DNA of 64,000 bases, from positions 2,728,001-2,792,000 of the forward strand of contig OZ220496.1 of the NCBI GenBank assembly GCA_965116235.1. The letters are read 5' to 3'. Positions 33,723 through 43,345 of this stretch are shown here, piece by piece; position 1 is the first letter of the stretch, and each line of letters opens with the position of its first letter. The notes under the pieces were generated by a model. That model did no database searches. It was given only the letters and a program-made list of their open reading frames with translations, and had not been told where the DNA came from. Made by a program: the position numbers and the translations under genes. The DNA is from MPNP01 sp965116235 (GTDB lineage: Bacteria; Pseudomonadota; Alphaproteobacteria; Rhodobacterales; Rhodobacteraceae).

Positions 33723-35390
33723 TCAGGTTTCAGCTTGAAAAATCTGAACAATAACCTGAGGTTTCTTGTCGAAGACGCTGCGCGCGAGCCTGTAGGTTAT
33801 TTTTTCAATTTTCCCCCGGGCCTCGGAGTCATTGTTTTGAATCTTGCGGGGATAGATCTTGGTCATGTGGGCTATTTCATTCATCATGGCCAACTGAAAA
33901 TCCTTGAAACCCATATCGGTCAGCCCGACCGTCTGGATCCGAAGTCCCTTTTTTTGGATGATGTTGCCCTTCAGCAGAAGGGAAACCGCGATAACGCCAT
34001 TGCGAGCCATCTTTAAGCGGTTGAGAACGACACCGGAACGGCTGCCAATCAGGAAACTGCCGTCAAGATAGATTTTGTCCAGTTCTGTGCTTTCGTCAGG
34101 CAGAATTTTGCGAGCCAGCAGATCCACCATGGTGCCATTGGGCGCGACAATTGCATCAAAGCCGTTGGCCTCGGCGATTTCGGCATGAACGACCATATGG
34201 CGATATTCACCATGCATCGGAACGATCAAATGCGGATTGAGAAGGCTATGAATTTCTTCCAGATCACTCTGGTTCGGATGACCAGACACATGATAGTCAT
34301 TGCATGGCTCATCCACGATCTCAACCCCCAAAGCGGCAAACTTGTTCTTGATGTTGCCGACTGATCTTTCGTTGCCCGGAATTGTTTTTGACGAGTAGAT
34401 TACGGTATCACCCTTGGCAACCCGAATGCCCTTGAACGAACCGCCGTTGGCCAATTGAGCCGTAGCCGCTCGAGCCTCACCCTGACTTCCGGTGGCAATG
34501 ACCATCAGACTGTTTCGCGGCAAATTCTTGGCCTGGGCCAGAGAAACCAGGTTCGGAAGCCGTTGAACCAAATCGGTTTCGATGGCAAAGTCCATCATGC
34601 GTTGCAAGGCATGGCCTAGCAAGAGCACGGACCGGCCACAGTGGGCCGCCACCTCGGCCAATTGAAAGATACGAGCAATATGGGAAGCAAAGGTCGTGGC
34701 AATGACCATTCCATTGCAGCGCGTAACCAAATCCGCAATGTTGGACTTGATGCTGGCCTCAGACCGCCCGGCCCCTTCCACCAAGGCATTGGTCGAATCG
34801 CAGATCAGTGCCTGGACTTCAACTTCGGCCGCTTCCTCGAGAGCTTCGGAATCAAACGCGTTGCCAATGACGGGCGTCTCGTCAATCTTGAAATCACCGG
34901 AATGAATGATCCGTCCCTTGGGCGTATCGATCACCAGAGCCGACGATTCCGGAATCGAATGGGAAATCGGCAGATAGGTGACGCCAAACGGGCCGGCCGT
35001 GATCAGTTCTTCATCATCCGGCACGACATTCAGCTGATCCGTCTCAATGCCAAACTCCAGCAGGCGGCCGCCAACCACTTTCATGGAAAAGGGCTTGGCA
35101 TAGATCGGGGCATCAAAATATTCTGCCAGAAAAGGGACACACCCCACATGATCCAGATGACCATGGGTCAAAAAGATGGCTTCCACCTGATCATCGCGCT
35201 GAATGAGCCAGTCGAAATCGGCCATGACCAGCTTGACTCCCGGGGTGGTGTCCATATCCGGGAAAGTCACCCCAGCATCGACAACGATCAGCCGCTCATG
35301 GCCTTTGCGTCCATAGCCGTAGACGTACATGTTCATGCCGATTTCGCCGGCACCGCCAAGCGGGAGGTAAATTAACCTGTCATCAGTCAT
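33723..35390 (-). CDS. rnj: Ribonuclease J
   Basis: A 555-aa metallo-beta-lactamase/beta-CASP nuclease with 5'-3' exo- and endonuclease action in mRNA and rRNA processing. Zinc motif THGHLDH, SGDFKIDETP, CDSTNA, the beta-CASP motif VSGHPNQSD and PMHGEYRH are all visible. Overlaps coaX by 8 bp. The nuoN-birA-coaX-rnj order is common in alphaproteobacteria, where RNase J and RNase E coexist. Confidence 0.94.
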   Translation of the reverse strand: MTDDRLIYLPLGGAGEIGMNMYVYGYGRKGHERLIVVDAGVTFPDMDTTPGVKLVMADFDWLIQRDDQVEAIFLTHGHLDHVGCVPFLAEYFDAPIYAKPFSMKVVGGRLLEFGIETDQLNVVPDDEELITAGPFGVTYLPISHSIPESSALVIDTPKGRIIHSGDFKIDETPVIGNAFDSEALEEAAEVEVQALICDSTNALVEGAGRSEASIKSNIADLVTRCNGMVIATTFASHIARIFQLAEVAAHCGRSVLLLGHALQRMMDFAIETDLVQRLPNLVSLAQAKNLPRNSLMVIATGSQGEARAATAQLANGGSFKGIRVAKGDTVIYSSKTIPGNERSVGNIKNKFAALGVEIVDEPCNDYHVSGHPNQSDLEEIHSLLNPHLIVPMHGEYRHMVVHAEIAEANGFDAIVAPNGTMVDLLARKILPDESTELDKIYLDGSFLIGSRSGVVLNRLKMARNGVIAVSLLLKGNIIQKKGLRIQTVGLTDMGFKDFQLAMMNEIAHMTKIYPRKIQNNDSEARGKIEKITYRLARSVFDKKPQVIVQIFQAET

Positions 35391-36162
35391 TTTGATTATT
35401 TCTGTTGTATTGGTCGATGAGGTTCAAGCCGTGAATGGTCAGATCCATGTCCACGTCCTCGAACAATTCCGGACACTGGCTAAACACAAGCGAGTAGCCA
35501 CCCGTTCCTATGATTTTCATGTCTGTTTTCAGTTCATCTGCAATGCGTGTCGTGATTCCTTCGATCAGGCTGATGTATCCCCAATAAAAGCCGGACTGCA
35601 TGCACTCCAGCGTATTTTTGCCGACAATCCGAGACGGTCGGGCCACATCAATCTTGGGCAAAGCAGCTGCCGCCTGATGCAGAGCATGAACCGAAAGGTC
35701 GACACCGGGGGCAATCACTCCACCCAAATAGGCTCCGTCATGGGCGACCACATCAAAGGTTGTCGCCGTGCCAAAGTCCACGACAACCAGATTGCCCCCG
35801 TAGCGATCAAAGGCCGATACCGTATTGACAAGCCGATCGGCTCCAACCTGGGCTTTTTGATCCACCCGTACCTCAATAGGCAGCGCACAGTTGTCCGTCC
35901 CGACCTCCAGCGGCACGCAACCGAAATATCGTTGACAGAGTTGATGGAGATGGAAGCGTACATTGGGAACAACCGAGGACACGATGACCGCGTTGATTTC
36001 CCGTATCGATCTCTTGGCACTCACCAGTGATTCCAGCCAAACATAATACTCATCCCCGGTTCGACCGGGGTCAGTCGCACAGCGCCACAGATCCAGCTTG
36101 ACCTGATCCTGATACAGGGCAAAGACCGTATTCGTGTTGCCGACATCAATGGCGAGGAGCAT
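35383..36162 (-). CDS. coaX: Type III pantothenate kinase
   Basis: The 259-aa product phosphorylates pantothenate in the first step of coenzyme A synthesis. It shows the ASKHA-fold phosphate motifs DVGNTNTVFAL (N terminus) and VDFGTATTFD, and the dimer/substrate loop GGVIAPGVDLS. ATG 36162 (MLLAIDVGNTN) is chosen over an ATG 15 nt upstream because conserved members begin there. It overlaps birA by 17 bp at its start and rnj by 8 bp at its end, so translation is coupled. Confidence 0.93.
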   Translation of the reverse strand: MLLAIDVGNTNTVFALYQDQVKLDLWRCATDPGRTGDEYYVWLESLVSAKRSIREINAVIVSSVVPNVRFHLHQLCQRYFGCVPLEVGTDNCALPIEVRVDQKAQVGADRLVNTVSAFDRYGGNLVVVDFGTATTFDVVAHDGAYLGGVIAPGVDLSVHALHQAAAALPKIDVARPSRIVGKNTLECMQSGFYWGYISLIEGITTRIADELKTDMKIIGTGGYSLVFSQCPELFEDVDMDLTIHGLNLIDQYNRNNQND

Positions 36163-36931
36163 GATCGTGATTTCCAAAAAATAGATCGCCGGCCGAGATT
36201 CTGGTTTCGCCGCCTTTGTTGACGATCACGGCACACCCATCATTGGTTATGGTCTCAAATATCCCCGTAATCTCCGCATCTCCCTGGGTAACAGTCACCT
36301 CCTGTCCCAGCATGTAGGCCCGTTCAAGCCACTGGTGTCGAATGGTCGCGTACCCGTCGCGGTGAAAAATGTCTTCCTTCATGTCATAATTCATGGCCAA
36401 TCGATGTAGAAAATCTCGACTATCTATGCAGGTTCCAGTCAATTCTTCTACCCCGCCTGGCGTTATACACCTCGCGCCAGGCTTATTCAACTGCGGACCG
36501 GAGGTCAAATTGACGCCAAACCCCGTAACCAGATAGGTTTGGCGGTCATGGGTGGCATTTTCCAGCAGTATCCCGGCAACCTTTTTCCCCTCTAGCATGA
36601 TGTCGTTCGGCCATTTCAGCCCCAGCAGCCAAGTCGTACCCAGGTAGAATTCGAGCGTTGCATGAACCGCCAGGCCAGCTACAAACGAAAACAGGGCGAG
36701 CTGATCCAGCGGTCCATCCACCTTTTGCAGATACGAGGCATAAAAGTTGCCCTTTTCGGACTGCCATGTCTTGCCTCTTCGCCCCCGTCCGCAGGTTTGC
36801 TGTCTGGCCCATACCCACAAGGGCCCATCGTAACGGGAAATTTCTTCAGCGGCTTTGGTATTGGTGCTGGCCAGGGAATCGTAATAGCTGAACAGGTCTT
36901 TATCCTCGTTCACTTGTGCTGGCAATAGCAC
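36146..36931 (-). CDS. birA: Biotin--[acetyl-CoA-carboxylase] ligase
   Basis: A 261-aa biotin protein ligase. The catalytic loop GRGRRGKTW, WPNDIMLEGKKVAGILLE and GFGVNL are diagnostic. There is no N-terminal DNA-binding domain, so it is a monofunctional (group I) ligase and not a biotin operon repressor. The start lies within the last 32 bp of nuoN, the usual coupling at the end of alphaproteobacterial nuo operons. Confidence 0.93.
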   Translation of the reverse strand: MLLPAQVNEDKDLFSYYDSLASTNTKAAEEISRYDGPLWVWARQQTCGRGRRGKTWQSEKGNFYASYLQKVDGPLDQLALFSFVAGLAVHATLEFYLGTTWLLGLKWPNDIMLEGKKVAGILLENATHDRQTYLVTGFGVNLTSGPQLNKPGARCITPGGVEELTGTCIDSRDFLHRLAMNYDMKEDIFHRDGYATIRHQWLERAYMLGQEVTVTQGDAEITGIFETITNDGCAVIVNKGGETRISAGDLFFGNHDHAPRH

Positions 36932-38366
36932 TGAAAATCAGATCGCCGGTGGCCTTTTCCAGGTCGATGAACCCGGCCAAATTGACGACACCGGCAATGA
37001 CCAAGAAACCCGCAGCGACCAGAACAAAGGTCGCGATTTTAGGCATTGAATCGTCCAGCTTTTCTTCTGTCTGACCAAAATACAGCAAGTAGACGATCCG
37101 GAGGTAGTAGTAGGCGCCTATGACCGAAGCCAGAGCACCACCGACGGCGAGCCAGATCATGCCCACCTCAATTACGGCCAGAAAGACGTACAGCTTGGCA
37201 AAAAAGCCCAGAAGGGGCACAATTCCAGCCAAAGAGAACAGAAGCAGGAGGAGAGAAAGGGACCGTATCGGAGCCTGGGTCGAGTACATGCTCAGCGAGT
37301 CAATGCGGGTTACGGGACGGCCGCCTTTCCTCATGGACAGGATAAGAGCAAACGTTCCCAGGTTCATGATCGTGTAGACCACCATGTAGAACAGCATGGC
37401 CTGATATCCCGTTTCGGTGCCCGCCGCAACCCCCATCAGCGCATATCCCATATGAGCAATGGACGAGTAGGCCATCAGACGCTTGATGTCGGTCTGGCCA
37501 ATGGCGGCAATCGCACCGAGGAACATGGACACAAAGGCTATTCCCCCGATGATCATCTGCCAGTCACTTCTGACGGGCTCAAAACCGACCTGAAGCACTC
37601 GGGCTAGAAGCACCATGGCCGCCACTTTGGGTGCCGTGGCAAAAAGCAGTGTCACCGGGGTTGGTGCACCCTCATAAACATCCGGCGCCCACATGTGGAA
37701 TGGCGCCGCCGAGACCTTGAAGGCCAAGCCCACGATCATGAACGAAAGACCAAACAAAAGACCGATTGAAGCACCTCCGGCTGCTATCGCTTCGGCAATG
37801 CCAGTCAGCGATGCCGTTCCAGCGAAACCGTATACCAGTGACGCTCCGTACAAAAGAAGTCCGGAAGACAGGGCGCCGAGAACAAAGTACTTGAGGCCGG
37901 CTTCGGTGGATTTGGAATAGTCGCGATGAAATGCCGCCAGGACATAAAGGGAAAGAGATTGAAGCTCTATGCCCATGTACAGCACGATCAGATCGTTGGC
38001 TGAAACCATGATCATCATCCCGAGAACGGCAAAGGCCACGACAATGGGAAATTCAAACTTGAGAATCCCTTCCCGGCTCAGATAATCCGAACTCAGCAAC
38101 AGCACCAGGGCAGCTGACAGGACGATGATAATCTTGGCAAAACGGGAAAACTCTTCGTCTATGAAACTTCCATTGAACGCCAACTTCGTATCCGTGGGAA
38201 AGAAGCCGATCCAGACGGCCAAGGCAACCAGAATTATGCTCGTTAGCCACAGCAAGGCCTGACCTTTCTGGTTCGAATCCGAATAAATGGCCCAAATCAG
38301 GGATGCCATGCCAAAGATGGCAAGAACAATCTCGGGAAGTATGGTTGTCAAATCACCCGTTGCCAT
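36900..38366 (-). CDS. nuoN: NADH-quinone oxidoreductase subunit N
   Basis: A 488-aa antiporter-like membrane subunit of complex I, one of three proton-pumping channels. About 14 helices; conserved FKVSAAPFHMWAPDVYEGAPTPVT and YSSIAHMGYAL carry the lysines and other residues of the proton path. ATG 38366 (MATGDLTTILPE) is preferred over an upstream start that would add 25 residues. It overlaps birA by 32 bp. Confidence 0.95.
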   Translation of the reverse strand: MATGDLTTILPEIVLAIFGMASLIWAIYSDSNQKGQALLWLTSIILVALAVWIGFFPTDTKLAFNGSFIDEEFSRFAKIIIVLSAALVLLLSSDYLSREGILKFEFPIVVAFAVLGMMIMVSANDLIVLYMGIELQSLSLYVLAAFHRDYSKSTEAGLKYFVLGALSSGLLLYGASLVYGFAGTASLTGIAEAIAAGGASIGLLFGLSFMIVGLAFKVSAAPFHMWAPDVYEGAPTPVTLLFATAPKVAAMVLLARVLQVGFEPVRSDWQMIIGGIAFVSMFLGAIAAIGQTDIKRLMAYSSIAHMGYALMGVAAGTETGYQAMLFYMVVYTIMNLGTFALILSMRKGGRPVTRIDSLSMYSTQAPIRSLSLLLLLFSLAGIVPLLGFFAKLYVFLAVIEVGMIWLAVGGALASVIGAYYYLRIVYLLYFGQTEEKLDDSMPKIATFVLVAAGFLVIAGVVNLAGFIDLEKATGDLIFSAIASTSERG

Positions 38367-38397
38367 TGTCCAAACCGTGCTGTGCTGCGTGTAACTG

Positions 38398-39909
38398 TTA
38401 CTGTGGTACGGACACGAGATACTGGCCAACCAGACTGACAATGGCCGGACTCGTTATGTCCGTAACCAATTTGGGATAAAGGCCCAAAATCAAGGTCATA
38501 AGGATCAGCGGAGCAAAAACAAGTTTTTCTCGACCCGTCAAGTCATTGACTCCTGCCAGTGAAGCCTTGACCAAACGGCCAAAGGCCACTCGGCGATAGA
38601 GCCACAAGGCATAGGCGGCGGCAAGAATCACGCCCGTTGCGGCGAAAAACGCGGCCCATGTGTTGACCTGAAAAATGCCGGCCAGAGTCAGAAATTCGCC
38701 GACAAACCCGCTTGTTCCAGGCAACCCGACATTGGCGAGAGTAAAGAACATGAAGCCCAGGGCATAGAGCGGCATCCTGTTGACCAAGCCGCCATAATCG
38801 TCAATTCTGCGGGTGTGCAACTGGTCATACACGACCCCAACGCACAAGAAGAGAGCGCCGGATATCAAGCCATGCGAGAGCATCTGGAAGATGGCTCCTT
38901 CCAAGCCCTGATGAGTAAAGGAAAATATGCCCATGGTGACAAAACCCATATGCGCCACGGACGAATAGGCAATCAGCTTCTTCATGTCCTCCTGCATCAG
39001 AGCGACCAGCGATGTGTAGATGATCGCGATGACGCTGAGCCATATCACGAACGAGGAAAAGTTTTCCGAAGCCACCGGAAACATGGGCAGGTTGAAGCGC
39101 AAGAAACCGTAACCGCCTAGTTTCAAGAGAATAGCTGCCAAAATGACCGATCCTCCGGTAGGCGCTTCAACGTGAGCATCAGGCAGCCATGTATGAAAGG
39201 GCCACATCGGCAACTTAACGCAAAAGGAAGCGAAAAAAGCCAGCCATAAAATGGACTGCAAGCCACCGCCAATGGTCCATCCCAGCACTGAAATCGGGGC
39301 AAAGGAAATCTCGTGCTCCAGCAACTGGATCACATCGGTAGTGCCTGCATCAACCCAGATCACGACCATGGCCACCAGCATGAGTATGGATCCCAGCAGG
39401 GTATAGAGGAAAAACTTGAACGTTGCATAGAGGCGGCGTTCTCCCCCCCAGATGCCGATGATCAGAAACATCGGGATGAGCCCGGCTTCAAAGAAGAAAT
39501 AAAACAGGACCATGTCCAAGGCGCAAAAGACCCCGATCATGAACGTTTCAAGGATCAGAAAGGCAATCATGAACTCCTTGATGCGATACGAGACGTTCCA
39601 GCAGGCCAGAACGGTCAGGGGCATCAAAAAGGTGGTGAGAAGAACGAACAGAACGCTGATTCCATCGACGCCCATCTTGTATTGAAGACCAAACAGCCAC
39701 TCATACTCCTCGACAAACTGGAATCCTTCCTGCTGCGGGTCAAAGACCAGCACCATGAACAGGGAGCCGACAAACGTGGCACTGGTTGCCGCCAAGGCCA
39801 GATACTTGATATTGTTGGCCGTGGCCTCTTCATGGCCGCGAATCAAGAACATCATGATCAGGGCGGCGACCAAGGGAGTGAAAGTGATAATGGAGAGCAG
39901 ATTGTCCAT
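38398..39909 (-). CDS. nuoM: NADH-quinone oxidoreductase subunit M
   Basis: A 503-aa antiporter-like subunit with about 14 helices. Hallmarks: KLPMWPFHTWLPDAHVEAPT, then KLGGYGFLRF and YSSVAHMGFVTMG. Part of the distal proton-pumping arm of complex I. Three nt separate it from nuoL upstream. Confidence 0.96.
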   Translation of the reverse strand: MDNLLSIITFTPLVAALIMMFLIRGHEEATANNIKYLALAATSATFVGSLFMVLVFDPQQEGFQFVEEYEWLFGLQYKMGVDGISVLFVLLTTFLMPLTVLACWNVSYRIKEFMIAFLILETFMIGVFCALDMVLFYFFFEAGLIPMFLIIGIWGGERRLYATFKFFLYTLLGSILMLVAMVVIWVDAGTTDVIQLLEHEISFAPISVLGWTIGGGLQSILWLAFFASFCVKLPMWPFHTWLPDAHVEAPTGGSVILAAILLKLGGYGFLRFNLPMFPVASENFSSFVIWLSVIAIIYTSLVALMQEDMKKLIAYSSVAHMGFVTMGIFSFTHQGLEGAIFQMLSHGLISGALFLCVGVVYDQLHTRRIDDYGGLVNRMPLYALGFMFFTLANVGLPGTSGFVGEFLTLAGIFQVNTWAAFFAATGVILAAAYALWLYRRVAFGRLVKASLAGVNDLTGREKLVFAPLILMTLILGLYPKLVTDITSPAIVSLVGQYLVSVPQ

Positions 39910-39912
39910 TCG

Positions 39913-41877
39913 CTACCCCGTCCCCATGAAGGCCACATACACGATGATTGCCGCCATGCCGATGACAATCATGAATGCGTAGTGAAAGAGATAGCCGGAT
40001 TGCAGCCGAACCGCCAGTCGGGTGAGGGCCGGAACGCTTCGCCTGGCTACCAGATGCAAAAATCCGTCAATGACCCAGCCATCTCCCTTCTTCCACAAGA
40101 AATGACCCAGACGCTTGGCCGGTCGAACAAGCAGAAAATCGTAAATTTCATCAAAATACCACTTGTTTAAGAGGAAGTTGTACAAGTGGTCGTGTGTCCG
40201 GGCCAGGTTGCCGGGGATGTGCGGCGATCGAATATAGAACAGCCAAGCCAGTCCCAGCCCGATCAGCATGGCCACAAAAGGCGACACACGGACCCAGCCC
40301 GGAACATGATGAGCGTCATGCAAGACATGATTGTCAATCCCAACGAATATTGAACGGCCAAAAAACTCCTTGACCTGATCACCAAAGAAACTGTCGTACC
40401 AGACGATTCCGGCCAGAACTGAACCCATGGCGAGGACAGCCAGCGGCACAAGCATGGTCGATGGCGATTCGTGAGCCTGCTCGTGAGCGTGTTTATCGCC
40501 TCGGGCTACCCCAAAAAAAGTCAGGAACATCAAGCGCCATGAGTAGAAGCTAGTCATGAAGGCAGCCAGCACCAGCAACCAGAAGGCCGACACACTGAAC
40601 CCGCTTTGGGCAGCAAAGGTGGATTCGATAATGGCATCCTTGGACACAAATCCGGCAAAACCATAATGCGTGAAAGGGATGCCAACCCCTGTGATGGCAA
40701 GCGTTCCGATCATCATGGCCCAAAACGTCTTGGGTATCCGGGTTCGCAAGCCGCCATAATTGCGCATGTCCTGCTCGTGATGCATGGCATGAATGACCGA
40801 TCCTGCTCCCAGAAACAGCATGGCCTTGAAAAAGGCATGCGTCAACAGATGAAACATGGCGACCTGGTACACACCGACTCCTGCGGCGACAAACATGTAG
40901 CCCAGCTGAGAACAGGTCGAGTAGGCGATCACGCGTTTGATATCGTTTTGCACCAGCCCGACGCTCGCGGCAAAGAATGCGGTCATGGAACCGATGACCG
41001 TGATGAGGGTCAGAGCCGTGGGGGCAAACTCATAGAGAGGCGACATGCGGCAAACCAGAAAGACACCCGCCGTAACCATCGTCGCAGCATGGATCAAGGC
41101 TGAAACGGGTGTCGGACCTTCCATGGCATCGGGAAGCCAGGTATGCAGAAACAACTGGGCCGACTTGCCGGCGGCACCAACAAACAGCAGTATTCCGGCC
41201 AATTCGATGGCATTGATTTCCAGCCACAAAAATGAAATGGTCCGATTGCCAAGAACGGGAACCGAAGCAAATATGCTGTCAAGTTGCACAGAACCGGTTA
41301 TGGCAAAGAGGGCAAATATGCCTAGGGCAAAACCGAAATCCCCCACTCGGTTGACAATGAACGCCTTGATCGCCGCGGCATTGGCAGAGGGCTTGCGGTA
41401 ATAAAATCCGATAAGAAGATAGGAGGCCACTCCTACGCCTTCCCAACCAAAAAACAGCTGGATGAGGTTGTTCGATGTAACCAGGGCCAGCATGGCAAAG
41501 GTAAAGAAGGACAGATAGGCAAAAAACCGTGGCTTGTAACTTTCATGTTCCTGCCACTGCGGATCTGCATGCATGTAGCCGATGCTGTAATAATGCACGA
41601 GAGCCGAAACCGTCGTTACGACAATCAGCATGACGGTCGTCAGGCGGTCCAATCGAATTGACCAGTTGGACAGAAGGTCGCCGCTCTGAATGAAGGCCAT
41701 GATCTGAATCGTCTTGGTGTCGCCGCTGAAGGTCAGAAAAACGATCCAGCTGAAAAGGGCCGAGAGGAACAATAGGCCGGTCGAGGCCTGGACCGCGAAT
41801 CTTTCACCGAGGACGTGGTGCCCGAAGCCGGCGAGCATGGCCCCCAACAAGGGAGCAAACAGAATGATCAGTTCCAC
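39913..41877 (-). CDS. nuoL: NADH-quinone oxidoreductase subunit L
   Basis: A 654-aa subunit, the largest antiporter-like one, with about 16 helices. Signature FLHTWLPDAMEGPTPVSALIH is split by the usual kinked helix, and YSTCSQLGYMF follows. The C-terminal part includes the long lateral helix seen in complex I structures. The start is GTG 41877. The nuoL-M-N order is conserved. Confidence 0.96.
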   Translation of the reverse strand: MELIILFAPLLGAMLAGFGHHVLGERFAVQASTGLLFLSALFSWIVFLTFSGDTKTIQIMAFIQSGDLLSNWSIRLDRLTTVMLIVVTTVSALVHYYSIGYMHADPQWQEHESYKPRFFAYLSFFTFAMLALVTSNNLIQLFFGWEGVGVASYLLIGFYYRKPSANAAAIKAFIVNRVGDFGFALGIFALFAITGSVQLDSIFASVPVLGNRTISFLWLEINAIELAGILLFVGAAGKSAQLFLHTWLPDAMEGPTPVSALIHAATMVTAGVFLVCRMSPLYEFAPTALTLITVIGSMTAFFAASVGLVQNDIKRVIAYSTCSQLGYMFVAAGVGVYQVAMFHLLTHAFFKAMLFLGAGSVIHAMHHEQDMRNYGGLRTRIPKTFWAMMIGTLAITGVGIPFTHYGFAGFVSKDAIIESTFAAQSGFSVSAFWLLVLAAFMTSFYSWRLMFLTFFGVARGDKHAHEQAHESPSTMLVPLAVLAMGSVLAGIVWYDSFFGDQVKEFFGRSIFVGIDNHVLHDAHHVPGWVRVSPFVAMLIGLGLAWLFYIRSPHIPGNLARTHDHLYNFLLNKWYFDEIYDFLLVRPAKRLGHFLWKKGDGWVIDGFLHLVARRSVPALTRLAVRLQSGYLFHYAFMIVIGMAAIIVYVAFMGTG

Positions 41878-41883
41878 GGCAAT

Positions 41884-42189
41884 CTATCCCTTCAGGAGGC
41901 TGACATCATCCACGGCAATGGATTTGCGGGTACGAAAAAAGCAAACGAGAATGGCCAGTCCGATGGCGGCCTCTGCTGCAGCCACTGTCAGGACAAACAA
42001 GGCAAAGACCTGGCCGACAAGGTCGTTTAGATAGGTTGAAAATGAAACAAGATTGATGTTAACAGACAATAGAATCAGTTCGATCGACATTAATATGATG
42101 ATGACATTCTTCCGATTGAGGAAGATTCCGAAGACGCCGGTCACGAAGAGCACGGCCGCAACCACCAGATAATGCTCCAGCCCTATCAT
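41884..42189 (-). CDS. nuoK: NADH-quinone oxidoreductase subunit K
   Basis: A 101-aa three-helix subunit. The conserved Glu residues are in NVIIILMSIELILLSVN and in AAAEAAIGLAI; these are part of the proton route between the quinone site and the pump modules. It overlaps nuoJ by 4 bp (ATGA). Confidence 0.95.
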   Translation of the reverse strand: MIGLEHYLVVAAVLFVTGVFGIFLNRKNVIIILMSIELILLSVNINLVSFSTYLNDLVGQVFALFVLTVAAAEAAIGLAILVCFFRTRKSIAVDDVSLLKG

Positions 42190-42800
42190 TGCAGCCCCCG
42201 GCCTGATGGCACGTCCTTGAGTTCAACCGTTTCATCGGGATCCCTGTACATCTGCCTGACTATGTCCTGCTTCTTGACGCCTTGCCGTTTTCGGTAGGTC
42301 AGAACAATGGCACCAATCATGGCCACAAGCAAGATGAGACCGGCCACCTGGAAGAGAAAAACGTAATCGGTGTAAATGATGTTGCCCAACGCTTCTGCAT
42401 TGTGAACTTCGTCCGCAGCCGGCGTCACGGATGCGCGTAGGGACTGGGCCACATCTGAACTCTGCCAGTTCGTGATTTGGATGCCCAGCACCATCAGCAT
42501 CACCAGGCCAATCAGCAAGCCCAGAGGAATGTATTTGGCCATTCCGGCCTTGAGCGTGGCAAAATCGACATCAAGCATCATGATCACAAACAGGAACAGA
42601 ACCGCCACCGCACCGACATACACGATGACCAGCAACATGGCAACAAATTCGGCGCCCTGCAAAACGAACAGGCCGGCCGAAGCGACGAATGCCATGATCA
42701 GCCATAGCACGGCATGCACGGGATTGCGGGACATGACGACGGCTAGGCCTGATACCACGACAAGCAGGGCAAAAAAGTAAAATGCAAGCGTTTCCAACAC
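42186..42800 (-). CDS. nuoJ: NADH-quinone oxidoreductase subunit J
   Basis: A 204-aa five-helix subunit. The N-terminal text VVMSRNPVHAVLWLI and the third helix with VYVGAVAVLFLFVIMM (pi-bulge helix in structures) identify it. GTG start at 42800. The last 50 residues are polar and cytoplasmic. It is coupled to nuoK. Confidence 0.95.
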   Translation of the reverse strand: MLETLAFYFFALLVVVSGLAVVMSRNPVHAVLWLIMAFVASAGLFVLQGAEFVAMLLVIVYVGAVAVLFLFVIMMLDVDFATLKAGMAKYIPLGLLIGLVMLMVLGIQITNWQSSDVAQSLRASVTPAADEVHNAEALGNIIYTDYVFLFQVAGLILLVAMIGAIVLTYRKRQGVKKQDIVRQMYRDPDETVELKDVPSGRGLQ

Positions 42801-42844
42801 GACCTAATGCCTATCTTTCACCCGATTGATACCGCACGGTCGAG

Positions 42845-43342
42845 TCATCGATATGCAGCATCCAGCTCAAGATTGCGGGCGATTTCCGCTTCCCACCGGT
42901 CGCCGTTGGCCAGCAATTTGTCCTTGTCATAAAACAGCTCCTCACGCGTTTCTGTTGAAAACTCGAAGTTGGGGCCCTGGACGATGGCATCAACTGGACA
43001 CGCTTCCTGACAGTAGCCGCAATAGATGCACTTGGTCATGTCAATGTCGTACCGTGTCGTTCGTCTTGAACCGTCCTCTCTCGGTTCGGCATCGATGGTA
43101 ATGGCCTGAGCCGGACATATCGCTTCGCACAATTTGCATGCGATGCAGCGTTCTTCACCGTTTGGATAGCGTCTCAGGGCGTGTTCGCCCCGAAACCGTG
43201 GTGACAATGGACCCTTTTCGTGCGGATAGTTGATCGTGCTTTTGGGTGCGACAAAGTAACGCAATCCCTTGGCTAGCCCTCCCAAGAAATCCCTCATGGT
43301 GAGGTACTTGAAAACTTTTTTTGGAGTCATGCCAACGGCCAT
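42845..43342 (-). CDS. nuoI: NADH-quinone oxidoreductase subunit I
   Basis: A 165-aa ferredoxin-like subunit with two [4Fe-4S] motifs, CIACKLCEAICP and CIYCGYCQEACP, holding clusters N6a and N6b in the electron path to quinone. The N-terminal amphipathic helix region (residues about 10-30) lies on the membrane. nuoH ends three nt upstream. Confidence 0.97.
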   Translation of the reverse strand: MAVGMTPKKVFKYLTMRDFLGGLAKGLRYFVAPKSTINYPHEKGPLSPRFRGEHALRRYPNGEERCIACKLCEAICPAQAITIDAEPREDGSRRTTRYDIDMTKCIYCGYCQEACPVDAIVQGPNFEFSTETREELFYDKDKLLANGDRWEAEIARNLELDAAYR

Positions 43343-43345
43343 AAT

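Noticed and set aside
34641..35375. 244-codon plus-strand frame
   Set aside because: Antisense to RNase J, which is complete.
39313..40170. 285-codon plus-strand frame rich in His, Asp and Gln
   Set aside because: Antisense to nuoM and nuoL; composition reflects reverse reading of membrane-protein codons.
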